A stretch of DNA of 27,761 nt from a virus, in the IMG/VR virus record IMGVR_UViG_3300022688_000026, positions 1-27,761 of that record; one strand, written 5' to 3'. Position 1 is the first letter of the stretch. The number at the start of each line of letters is the position of its first letter. A program made the translations under genes and the position numbers. Under the pieces are notes generated by a model. It worked only from the letters and a program-made list of their open reading frames with translations, was not told the DNA's origin and did no database searches. Positions 14,158 through 21,796 of this stretch are shown piece after piece.

Positions 14158-15240
14158 TTAGATGTCCGTGTCCAAACAACCAAAGGTGTCAATGGCCGTG
14201 GGAATCAATAGCGGACGGGAAGCAACCCCACCCATAAGACTTGACCCGTCCGGGGTCACCCACGCATTAGGCCAGAGATCCATCCGACCGCGAACATTAC
14301 GCATCCGGGACGGCATATACCTCAAAACCCGGGCATCCGGCGGGACAAAGCGGGGGCAAGCGCCAAACGTGGCGTCCAACCGGGCCCCCGACGTGGCCAA
14401 AATCACCTTGTCATTGGGGACGTAAAGCGTCTTGGTGCCCGTTTGGGGGTGCTTATACCGCCCATTGTAGGTCCACAATTCATACGAATAATTCCCCGCT
14501 TCGAACATCCCGCGAAAAATCCCACCGTTCCCAAGCTTCCGCATTGTGCGGATATTGCCAAGGTCGACCCGGCGGGTATCAAACCGCTTCATGAAATCCG
14601 AGTCATTGATACATGTTTCGAAAGACCCGGCGCCCATGATAATTAAATCCGGGTCCCCAAGGCCGTCGTTCCGGATGACTTCCGAAAGAGAATTCAAATC
14701 CGCGGCTTTGGTGGAGCTCGCATTGTCCCACGCCACGGAAGCGGTGGGGAAATGTGTCGCTTTGGGTTGGTAGGAAAGGGTGTATACCGCGTTCCCATTT
14801 TCATCCACCAAAGTCACAATGCCAGTGGTCAAAATTTGGGACGCCTGCAATTCGATAGATCGACGAATTTTACTTTCCACGCGGCGGAAATTTTTCATCG
14901 AACGCAACATTGCTTTGGCCTGTGCCGCCACGTCCGCGTTGGTGGTGGTGCCGGCTTCCCGGGTCAAAAGGTCATAGTCTTGAAGCGCAAACGCTTCTTT
15001 ATGAACCGGCGGCTTGAATTGCTTGTTTGTGGTGTCGTCCGTTGAATTCCACTTGTACCCCGTGGAAAGATCGGTAATTGCCACGGAAAGGGCTTCATCG
15101 TCCCTTTCAATGTCAATTTCCACTTCCTGGCTTTGGTGGAAGTTTTCCGGCGGGGACGAAAAAAGCCCCGATAGAAAAAGGGTTGGCGGTGCGCTTTGAT
15201 TGTACGCACTTATCATTTTCCTGGTTACTGTTGTGCTCAT
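14158..15240 (-). CDS. Major capsid protein (lambda gpE family)
   Basis: A 360-residue protein of the E-type major capsid family (HK97 fold). Visible family features are LSGLFSSPPENFHQSQEVEIDIE (about 23-45), the loop segment KPPVHKEAFALQDYDLL, the long spine-helix region AQAKAMLRSMKNFRRVESKIRRSIELQASQIL (about 105-137), and the C-terminal segment LYVPNDKVILATSGARLDATFGACPRFV near 272-300, then the RMDLWPNAW motif. Length is close to lambda gpE (341). It forms the hexamers and pentamers of the head after scaffold-led assembly and protease maturation. The gene starts 15 bases after the decoration protein stop. Confidence 0.94.
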   Translation of the reverse strand: MSTTVTRKMISAYNQSAPPTLFLSGLFSSPPENFHQSQEVEIDIERDDEALSVAITDLSTGYKWNSTDDTTNKQFKPPVHKEAFALQDYDLLTREAGTTTNADVAAQAKAMLRSMKNFRRVESKIRRSIELQASQILTTGIVTLVDENGNAVYTLSYQPKATHFPTASVAWDNASSTKAADLNSLSEVIRNDGLGDPDLIIMGAGSFETCINDSDFMKRFDTRRVDLGNIRTMRKLGNGGIFRGMFEAGNYSYELWTYNGRYKHPQTGTKTLYVPNDKVILATSGARLDATFGACPRFVPPDARVLRYMPSRMRNVRGRMDLWPNAWVTPDGSSLMGGVASRPLLIPTAIDTFGCLDTDI

Positions 15241-15255
15241 ATCAAAAACGCTCCT

Positions 15256-16527
15256 TTACTGGTTGTCCTGAATGTTCAACTCTTTGACGTCCACGGCCAC
15301 GATACCGTAACTACGCAAAAGGTCCGTGTGAACATTCGTGACGGTGGTTCCATCCGCAATGACAAGGCGGTTTTTGTCGACTTCCCCGGCAATAATCGCC
15401 CGGATATAATTGTCCCCGTTGGCCCCCGCCAATTCCACGGGCATCACCGCTTTGGGGATACCGTTTTCGTTGGCGGTAATTGTCTCCACGGACAGGCCAA
15501 AAGCGGTCAATGCAGTGCCACCGGTGAAGTCCAATTCCGTGGTGGCCTTGATAACCGCCGCGTCCCCGGACACCGTGACGGTGGCCGTGGTGTCGGCTTC
15601 CACAACGGTCTTGAATTCGGTTGCGGTGACTGCGTCAATATCCCCGACATCACCGGTTCCGGCCGTGGCCGCCGCCCAACTCAAAGCGCAAGTCCCGGTC
15701 CCAATGGTAATATCAAAATCGGTCCCCTTGCCGTCCGTTGTAATGAGTAACTGACCCCCTGAAACGGAAACGGAAGCCCCGTCCAATTGGGCGTTCATCT
15801 GGGCCGCCACTTCCGCCACTTCCGTGGTTACCCCGGAAAAAGTGACGGTCTGGGCGACACCGTCAAAAGCGCCGCCACTGATAGTAACAATTTCCGTCAA
15901 ACCATCTTGGTCCGCAAGGCCCCCGGTGCCGGCCACGGCCGCGGCCCAAGTGAGAGCTCCGGTTCCGGCCGCAACTGATACCGATGAATCCACGCCAACC
16001 GAATCGGAGGTGATCTTCACCTGGCCGCCTACAACGGCAACCGAGCAACCACTGAGTTGGGCGTTCATCTGGCTCGCAACACTTGCCGCGGTAGTGGTTA
16101 CCCCGGAAAAAGTCACGGTTTGGGGTGTGCCACCGTCCACCGTGACAATGGACGTGAGTCCGTCTTGGTCCGCCACCGCATAAGTGGTGGTGTCAGTGAT
16201 TGAACCGGACGTCCCGCCGGTATATGTCGTTGTATCCGCAATTGTGGCCGCCGCCGCATCAAAAGTCGCGGTGGCCGCCCCTACGTCGTTCACGTCGACA
16301 ATCACGGTTTGCCCGGGTTCAATGTTGAACGGGCCGTCCCCGGTGCTTTTGAGGGCCGCGCCATTGGGCACATAGTTGACCAGTTTCCCGGAAACGGAAT
16401 CGCGGGCCAAAATTTGACCTTCCGAAACCGTTTGGGCCCCGGAAAGATTCAAAGTCTCGTCTTGAAAACGGCAATCCCTGTGTTGGATACTTCCAACGTC
16501 ATTGTTGGTAATTGTAATGTTGGCCAT
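15256..16527 (-). CDS. Head decoration protein (lambda gpD type) with large tandem-module insert
   Basis: A 423-residue protein occupying the gpD slot between protease and capsid genes. The family normally has 110-150 residues. Residues 1-75 (TLNLSGAQTVSEGQILARDSVSGKLVNY) and about 350-423 (NENGIPKAVMPVELAGANGDNYIRAIIAGEVDKNRLVIADG ... LLRSYGIVAVDVKEL) match the decoration fold. Between them sits an insert of some 270 residues with two tandem modules at 119-202 and 205-292, each starting ADQDGLT.IVT and containing QTVTFSGVTT, MNAQL.G and a closing W-AAA.AGTG, plus a further Thr-rich region. The module pattern (a helix with INAQL-like core, then strands) resembles flagellar hook IN-type insert domains, which would make a surface knob on each trimeric D spike. 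The start is TAATG with the protease stop. Confidence 0.83.
   Translation of the reverse strand: MANITITNNDVGSIQHRDCRFQDETLNLSGAQTVSEGQILARDSVSGKLVNYVPNGAALKSTGDGPFNIEPGQTVIVDVNDVGAATATFDAAAATIADTTTYTGGTSGSITDTTTYAVADQDGLTSIVTVDGGTPQTVTFSGVTTTAASVASQMNAQLSGCSVAVVGGQVKITSDSVGVDSSVSVAAGTGALTWAAAVAGTGGLADQDGLTEIVTISGGAFDGVAQTVTFSGVTTEVAEVAAQMNAQLDGASVSVSGGQLLITTDGKGTDFDITIGTGTCALSWAAATAGTGDVGDIDAVTATEFKTVVEADTTATVTVSGDAAVIKATTELDFTGGTALTAFGLSVETITANENGIPKAVMPVELAGANGDNYIRAIIAGEVDKNRLVIADGTTVTNVHTDLLRSYGIVAVDVKELNIQDNQ
15652..16173 (-). repeat. Two tandem ~85-codon modules inside the decoration protein
   Basis: Copy 1 covers 15922-16173 and copy 2 covers 15652-15915. They share ADQDGLT, QTVTFSGVTT, QMNAQL, SV.V.GGQ, IT.D..G.D and ALxWAAAxAGTG, and their DNA keeps recognisable blocks, such as CACTTTTTCCGGGGTAAC-like segments. 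This indicates an internal duplication that is not very old. The modules differ by one short loop (GGAFDGVA in copy 2). Confidence 0.8.
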
Positions 16528-16877
16528 TATTCCACCAACCCTTCTTCAAAAACCCCAAGCCCTTCGATCACCGCTTCACAAACCATGTCTTCTTCTGTCT
16601 TGACGGGCTTGTCCAATTCCCCGTTGACTTCCGGAGGATTGTCCGCGGTGCGGGCCGCCATTTGGGCTTTTTTGAGCCCCGCGGCTTGATACTTGGCGGT
16701 GTAGAGCGAATCCAATTCCGCCCCGCTTTTGATGGCTTCCATTGCCGTGCCCATGTCCCCGGAAGCTTCCCCCATAACCAAATGGGCTTCCGCTCGTTTG
16801 CGCTCGGTCATAACCCCCATATTGACCGCCGCTTCAAACACTTCCGGATGATCCTTTTCCAGTGTTTTCAGATCCAT
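16527..16877 (-). CDS. Nested scaffold protein from internal start (Nu3-like)
   Basis: An in-frame ATG at 16877 (codon 268 of the protease) has an ideal GGAAGGG Shine-Dalgarno 6 bases upstream. It would give a 116-residue helical protein (MDLKTLEKDHPEVFEAAV ... GVFEEGLVE). In lambda the scaffold Nu3 is made from an internal start in the C gene in the same way. No separate scaffold gene is present between protease and decoration. The site is seen; the scaffold role is known for the family; actual use is inferred. Confidence 0.65.
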   Translation of the reverse strand: MDLKTLEKDHPEVFEAAVNMGVMTERKRAEAHLVMGEASGDMGTAMEAIKSGAELDSLYTAKYQAAGLKKAQMAARTADNPPEVNGELDKPVKTEEDMVCEAVIEGLGVFEEGLVE

Positions 16878-17678
16878 TGCTTTCCCTTCCATTTGTTTTT
16901 CACCGCCGGCGGCGGTCTTTAATTGTCCAACCAAGTCTTGTAGACTCGAAACCCCGTCAATCATTCCGCGCTCTAAAGCTTCCGCGGCCAAAAATATGTC
17001 ACCCTTGCCGTATTTTTGTAATACAGTATCACGGTCCACGCCACGGTTGGCCGCCACATTATTAATAAAAATATCGGCCATGGCATCCACTTGACCTTGC
17101 AATTTGGCCAACCCTTCCTTGGAAGCCGGGTCCCGCCTTTTGTAAGGGCTTTGGGACGATACCACGGTGATTTCCCCGGTCTTGGCCCACGGGGTCACCG
17201 TCCCCACCACCCCAATGGACCCCACAAGGGCGGTCTGACTGGCCACAATGTTGTCCGCCGCGGACCCAAACCAATACGCCGCGCTGGCCATTGTGCCCGT
17301 CACAAAAGCCGTGGTGCGCTTATTGAGGGCCCTTATTTGGTCCGCCAAATCAGGCATCCCGGTGACCGATCCCCCGGGTGAATCCATCAAAATCACAATG
17401 TCAGTGACGTCATCGTCCGCTTCCAACGCCCTTAAATCCGCGGAAATTTGCTCCACACTAGACAACCCAAAAAGGTCGGCCAACCAAGAACTGCGAGGCA
17501 TAACAGGCCCGGACACGTCCAGGAAGCCCACATTGCCGTTGATGGACACTCGGTCCGCCGTGGCCAATTTGGCCCCCGTGTCCGCCGTGACGGCCCCATA
17601 CAAAACCGCCAAGTGTTTGGGGTCCATCCCCCAAATGTGTTGCTGTATTTCCGCCAACGCTTTTGGATTGTATTCCAT
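16527..17678 (-). CDS. Head maturation protease (S49/SppA-like, lambda gpC type) with C-terminal scaffold
   Basis: A 383-residue S49-type capsid protease. Residues 95-140 carry the core ILMDSPGGSVTGMPDLADQIRAL and GTMASAAYWFGSAAD, where Ser132 is the expected nucleophile, and Lys180 in SPYKRRDP is the expected general base. Residues 150-160 (ALVGSIGVVGT) and 228-241 (IFLAAEALERGMID) are further S49 hallmarks. From about 262 the sequence becomes charged and helical, the scaffold portion as in lambda gpC/Nu3. The protease digests scaffold and itself during head maturation. The start abuts the LamG gene stop (TGAATG), and the stop overlaps the decoration start (TAATG). Confidence 0.93.
   Translation of the reverse strand: MEYNPKALAEIQQHIWGMDPKHLAVLYGAVTADTGAKLATADRVSINGNVGFLDVSGPVMPRSSWLADLFGLSSVEQISADLRALEADDDVTDIVILMDSPGGSVTGMPDLADQIRALNKRTTAFVTGTMASAAYWFGSAADNIVASQTALVGSIGVVGTVTPWAKTGEITVVSSQSPYKRRDPASKEGLAKLQGQVDAMADIFINNVAANRGVDRDTVLQKYGKGDIFLAAEALERGMIDGVSSLQDLVGQLKTAAGGEKQMEGKAMDLKTLEKDHPEVFEAAVNMGVMTERKRAEAHLVMGEASGDMGTAMEAIKSGAELDSLYTAKYQAAGLKKAQMAARTADNPPEVNGELDKPVKTEEDMVCEAVIEGLGVFEEGLVE
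16884..16890 (-). promoter_or_regulatory. Internal ribosome binding site for the nested scaffold
   Basis: GGAAGGG inside the protease coding sequence, 6 bases before the in-frame ATG at 16877. A second ATG at 16892 has a weaker GGTGA site. Confidence 0.6.
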
Positions 17679-19667
17679 TCAAACCACCCCTAAATAGTGC
17701 GTGATTGCGTAGTCCCCTTTGACGTCGCCCAGTGCGATCATGTCACCCACCTCAGGTTCGAACGTCAAAAACTTTGATTCGGTATTTGTCGCATTAGTTA
17801 TAGGGTTCGTACCCGACCCGCCCGTCACGTCCACTAACGTATCATTCATGTACGTTGTAAAAACACCGCCCTCGCCAACCGTAACTCTATATTTGTTCCA
17901 TTGTCCCGATGATAAGTACCCCGCGGCCGTCAATTGCATTAACGTCCGTGACCCGCTCACTCGATAATACATACTATATGCGTCATCATTGTTTAATAAA
18001 ATCTCATATCCGTCAAAACCAGTTGCCGTTGGCGCCGTTTTTTGACTCGCAATGAAACAAACCCGCGGTTGGGTCCCCGGTGTCGCTTTATACACCCACC
18101 ATTCGAAAGTACCACGCGCCGCGCCCGCCGCGCCGACACGAAACAAGCTTGCGGGCATGGCCACTACACCCGCCGTGACGCACTTGAGCGCGCGCACTGG
18201 CCGCCCGTCAATTGTATCCGTCACGACATTAAACGACCCACTCACGACCTCGAAGGGCGTATTGCTGAGCGGTCCGCTCGTCACGGCCGCGCTCGTTTCG
18301 CGGGCGCCAAAATCAGTCTTGAAGGTCACAGTTTGAGCACCCTTGGCGTACTCGGCCGCTATCTCGTCGGGTGTTAGGGCGCGGTTGAATAGCTTGACGT
18401 CCGCAACGTCCCCAATTAGGTATGTCGAACCGCCATACGATCCTAAACGGAAGTCACTCGCGTTAGTAATTGTGCCGACACTCGTAACGGTTCCGACGCG
18501 CGTATCCGTATCGTTAACGCCGTCTATATAAACTCGGCAACCCGCTTGACTATCCCTATCGGCAACAATAGCAATTTGATGCCAAATAAAGTCTGTAACC
18601 GCGCCCGCCGCGGTAACAGTCAAAGTGTTGACGCCGTCCTGTATTTCGAAATAGGGCTTATTTGACGCATCAAACCCGACTTTATACGAGGCCGAACCCG
18701 ACGATCCCTTTTGGCATAGTCGTCTACTCGCGGCGCCCGGCGTTCGGGCCCACGCGATAAACGAAAAATCACCCGTACCGAAATTTAACGAATCGCTAGT
18801 ACCACAATTTATCGCGCCCGCGAGCCCGTCAAAATTCGCCGCCCTCCCCAAAACAGTATTAAAAAATGAAATATCCGTATCGCCTAAACCTAAATAGCTC
18901 GGACTACCGTCATTCCCGTTACCACTTTTATCAAAGACCGTGCCGCCCACGGCACGCATATCCCACGCGCCCACAAGGCCCGTGTCGGCCGTGTCCACTT
19001 CGATCCGTGACTTCGCGTGTGAGTAGACCTTATGTGGCCAACGGGCCGCTTTGAGGGCCCCGTAGACTTGCGCGTGCTCCGTGGCGGTAAGCGCTTTGTT
19101 GAATAGGCATATAGCGGACATCGTTTGGCCCAATACTCGACCGGATAACAGCCTATTACCCACTCCAATATCCGCGGTTCCGCTACCCTTCGCTAATACT
19201 GTCGGAAAAGCGCTTATAAACACGCCGTTTGCATAAAGATTAGGCGCGGCGCCGTCCGCCCAACTAAAAGACACGTTTCTAACATCGTTTAATTTCGCCG
19301 CAACACCCGCTAATACGGAGGGTGCATTATCAATAAGAAAAACAACAGTATTATTGTCAACGTCCAAATAGGCCGCAATACCGCCGACTTGTTCATAAAA
19401 TCGTCGAGTGGTGCCGGTTTCATTACTTCGCAAGCGACCGGCGAAATGCATAACTGAGGACATCCCATCGCCGTTGCCTATATCCAATTCCGCACTATAC
19501 GGAACCGTGACCAGGCTACTTTGATCCGTAAAACCGGCCCCATCGCGCGTCAATCCCGCGCCCGTGGGCGTCCCGTGGTTGCCATTCCCGGACCAATCCC
19601 GAAAAGACCCGGAACGGTAGTCATGGTACAAAACGCACCCGCCAATTTCATTCAAGAGATCAATCAT
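17679..19667 (-). CDS. Large LamG/concanavalin-like multidomain protein
   Basis: About 662 residues from the ATG at 19667, which has GAAAGG 7 bases upstream and overlaps the previous stop by 8 bases; a TTG at 19685 would add six residues. Three jelly-roll units are visible. Unit 1 (about 5-205) has DWSGNGNHG at 24-32 and ends AICLFNKALTATEHAQVYGAL. Unit 2 (225-435) has GLVGAWDMR, DKSGNGNDG at 246-254, FDGLAGAINCG, DFSFIAWA and ends DVADVKLFNRALTPDEIAAEY. Unit 3 (445-660) is a more diverged lectin-like sandwich. These are hallmarks of LamG/laminin-G-like carbohydrate-binding folds. There is no signal peptide or catalytic motif. It sits in the head operon just upstream of the protease, so a virion-attached adhesin is the leading inference. 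Confidence 0.82.
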   Translation of the reverse strand: MIDLLNEIGGCVLYHDYRSGSFRDWSGNGNHGTPTGAGLTRDGAGFTDQSSLVTVPYSAELDIGNGDGMSSVMHFAGRLRSNETGTTRRFYEQVGGIAAYLDVDNNTVVFLIDNAPSVLAGVAAKLNDVRNVSFSWADGAAPNLYANGVFISAFPTVLAKGSGTADIGVGNRLLSGRVLGQTMSAICLFNKALTATEHAQVYGALKAARWPHKVYSHAKSRIEVDTADTGLVGAWDMRAVGGTVFDKSGNGNDGSPSYLGLGDTDISFFNTVLGRAANFDGLAGAINCGTSDSLNFGTGDFSFIAWARTPGAASRRLCQKGSSGSASYKVGFDASNKPYFEIQDGVNTLTVTAAGAVTDFIWHQIAIVADRDSQAGCRVYIDGVNDTDTRVGTVTSVGTITNASDFRLGSYGGSTYLIGDVADVKLFNRALTPDEIAAEYAKGAQTVTFKTDFGARETSAAVTSGPLSNTPFEVVSGSFNVVTDTIDGRPVRALKCVTAGVVAMPASLFRVGAAGAARGTFEWWVYKATPGTQPRVCFIASQKTAPTATGFDGYEILLNNDDAYSMYYRVSGSRTLMQLTAAGYLSSGQWNKYRVTVGEGGVFTTYMNDTLVDVTGGSGTNPITNATNTESKFLTFEPEVGDMIALGDVKGDYAITHYLGVV

Positions 19668-20958
19668 CGTTCGCCTTTCGGCCAAGGCGTAACGTAAGAT
19701 CGGCCACTTGTAGAGGGGTTAAAGCTTTTTGCCAAACCATGAAACGGGTTATTTTGCCGTTAAATTGCGAAGCGGCCCCATCATATCTCGCGCCGATCGA
19801 CAAAACCGCGGGATCGGTCTGCGTCCACGCTGTATTGTCGTTTTGCACAATGGGCACACCGTTAATCCATACGCTTGTGTCCGCCGATACGCCCGAAACG
19901 ACTAAAACGCACCGCCGATTTTTTGACCAATATGGCGAATACGTCGCCGGGGCAATATCGGTGATTAAACTTTGCCCCAAAACAACACGCAAATCGTTAG
20001 ATGTTTCTTTTCGAACATAATACCTGACTCCACTTGTCGAGTCGAAAATAAAATATTCACTGCCGTCCCCCGCTTCAAAATCCGGTTCGAATTCAATCGC
20101 AATCGTCACGCCCGCCGCATTAAACACGCCCGTACCTACCACCGTCATATAGTCCCCACCGTCGAAATCGTACCCATGACGCGCGAGTTTTGTCGGGTAG
20201 GTTGTCGGCGTTGAACCGTCGCCAAATGTGGCGTGCCGAGCATTGCCACTCACGTCGAGCGTGCGAACGTTGGTGGGGTCGTGTTGCGCGGCGCCCATGG
20301 GCAAGTCAAGCGACGTTTGCTCGCGATACGAGTACACGTCATCATTGTAGAAATCGAGCGCTTCCTGTTGGGTTAGCTTGCGATCATAGATTTGAAATTT
20401 TGTGATACGGCCGTCAAAATACACGACGCCCGCCCCTAAACGAAACCCTAATATGTGCCTTAAGACGTCATGCGAAACAAAAGGTGTCACGACACTACCA
20501 ACTAAGTACCCATTTAAATAGACACGTACGCCCGAAGAATCCCCTTCCACTACCAAAACATTTCTTTTGTTTTGGTACCAATAACTTTGATACGTCCCCG
20601 GATTACAAACAACAGTATTCTTGCCGAGTCTACAATTTAGGGTGTCAGATGACACTTTTAAAATAAAATCATCGGGACCCGTGGCCCATAAATAACGGCT
20701 AACACCATCGTTCACTGCAAAATCCGGGTAAAATTCTAAAACCACGGAAGCCCGGTCCAAAATAAAACTATTAGTTACTATCCCTTCATATTGGACATAC
20801 TGCGTGCTACCGTCCAGAGTCACGCCCTTGTCAATTGCGGGCGATCCCACCGGTGACCCGCCATTACGCGCGACCGCCGCCGGGTTCTCGAATGTTTCGC
20901 TAAACACGCAACCGCGTGCACGCTCGGCCGCCGTCGTGTTGAGAGGCAAGCGACTCAC
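19660..20958 (-). CDS. LamG/concanavalin-like two-domain protein
   Basis: A 432-residue protein made of two similar lectin-like beta sandwiches. Unit 1 (about 10-205) contains GVTLDGSTQYVQYEG, ASVVLEFYPDF, YWYQNKRNVLVVEGD, VRVYLNGYLVGSV and the closing FDGRITKFQIYDRKLTQQEALDFY. Unit 2 (215-425) has the parallel series YDFDGGDYMTVVG, TIAIEFEPDF, YWSKNRRCVLVVSG, TSVWINGVPIV and NGKITRFMVWQKALTPLQ. The duplication is clear from these repeated landmarks. The start is GTG with a GTGA overlap to the small helical gene. It is cotranscribed with the larger LamG gene, and the two may assemble together or bind different glycans. Confidence 0.82.
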   Translation of the reverse strand: MSRLPLNTTAAERARGCVFSETFENPAAVARNGGSPVGSPAIDKGVTLDGSTQYVQYEGIVTNSFILDRASVVLEFYPDFAVNDGVSRYLWATGPDDFILKVSSDTLNCRLGKNTVVCNPGTYQSYWYQNKRNVLVVEGDSSGVRVYLNGYLVGSVVTPFVSHDVLRHILGFRLGAGVVYFDGRITKFQIYDRKLTQQEALDFYNDDVYSYREQTSLDLPMGAAQHDPTNVRTLDVSGNARHATFGDGSTPTTYPTKLARHGYDFDGGDYMTVVGTGVFNAAGVTIAIEFEPDFEAGDGSEYFIFDSTSGVRYYVRKETSNDLRVVLGQSLITDIAPATYSPYWSKNRRCVLVVSGVSADTSVWINGVPIVQNDNTAWTQTDPAVLSIGARYDGAASQFNGKITRFMVWQKALTPLQVADLTLRLGRKANDD

Positions 20959-21254
20959 GATTCATCCACCACGGTCAATTGCGCATAACGGCGGGCCCGA
21001 TATTGAACCACACGTTCAATTTGTTCGCGGGTTAGTTTCCATTTTTGACCTTGCGGGCCGGCGACAATTAATTCCCGCTTAATTTCCTTGAGCGACTTCC
21101 CCTGGCGCACTAAATCCACAATTTGAAGGGCCAGGGGCACGGTCAAATCGACACGTTTGGGTGGCGTCGCCACGCGGGCGGCCGCTTCGGCCTCTGTCTC
21201 CAGTTGCTCTAATGTGAGCGCGTCAATTGCTTGTTTGATCTCTTTTAGGCCCAT
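20955..21254 (-). CDS. Small helical protein of unknown function with HTH-like half
   Basis: A 99-residue, charged, mostly helical protein. The N-terminal half is acidic (LTLEQLETEAEAAARVA), the C-terminal half basic. The stretch IVDLVRQGKSLKEIKRELIVAGPQGQKWKLTREQIERVV looks like the helix-turn-helix part of large recombinases (pattern G.SL..I...L...G.....W....), but nothing else of a recombinase is present. LKEIK occurs twice (near residues 3 and 55). It lies between the beta-rich proteins and the LamG genes, ends in a GTGA overlap, and could be an adaptor or assembly factor for them, or a small DNA-binding protein. I do not assign a family. Confidence 0.7.
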   Translation of the reverse strand: MGLKEIKQAIDALTLEQLETEAEAAARVATPPKRVDLTVPLALQIVDLVRQGKSLKEIKRELIVAGPQGQKWKLTREQIERVVQYRARRYAQLTVVDES

Positions 21255-21259
21255 TTTTA

Positions 21260-21796
21260 TTACTCCAAACCGGTAGCCGTGACATTAATTTCCCATCGCA
21301 AGACAATCGGATCACCGCTATACGTGTCGCCCGACACATCCCGGTCAAATTGCGCAACAATAATATCGCCGGCCTCAACTGGCTGGTTGACGTTGTCGAA
21401 ATCGATCACAATATCCGACACGATAAATTCTTTATCCGTGCCCGCGCCGGATTGCGTGTATGTCGTTGTCGCCGTGACCGCGGTACCGTTGTCAACCGCC
21501 TCACCCTCGTCTATTGAGCGATATTGCAAATCCCATTTTACAGTTTCCGTGTCAGCTATTGCGTCGCCCGACTCGGGCACCCAATAGACACGAAAACGTA
21601 TATCACTCGCGCCATCCCACGACTCCGGCACCTCAAACTGGAAATTGACCGATTCGTTGTCCGCCGCGAATTGAAGGCCGCGGGCCGTGCCAATTGTGGC
21701 TCCACTTGGAGCCGTCGGGCCTAGCGTCGCGCTATTGGCCGAGATCCTTTCATGCAGATTGTACGGTGCTAATACGTCGCCGCTATAAGTAGTCAT
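21260..21796 (-). CDS. Beta-rich virion protein of unknown family
   Basis: A 178-residue, mostly beta protein with alternating hydrophobic strands (NFQFEVPESWDGASDIRFRVYW, EFIVSDIVIDFDNVNQPVEAGDIIVAQFDRD, PIVLRWEINVTATG). It resembles a single jelly-roll or carbohydrate-binding-like sandwich. The start codon overlaps the preceding stop by one base (TAATG). It belongs to the cassette between portal and protease, and probably contributes to the same surface structure as its neighbours. No enzymatic motif is visible. Confidence 0.7.
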   Translation of the reverse strand: MTTYSGDVLAPYNLHERISANSATLGPTAPSGATIGTARGLQFAADNESVNFQFEVPESWDGASDIRFRVYWVPESGDAIADTETVKWDLQYRSIDEGEAVDNGTAVTATTTYTQSGAGTDKEFIVSDIVIDFDNVNQPVEAGDIIVAQFDRDVSGDTYSGDPIVLRWEINVTATGLE

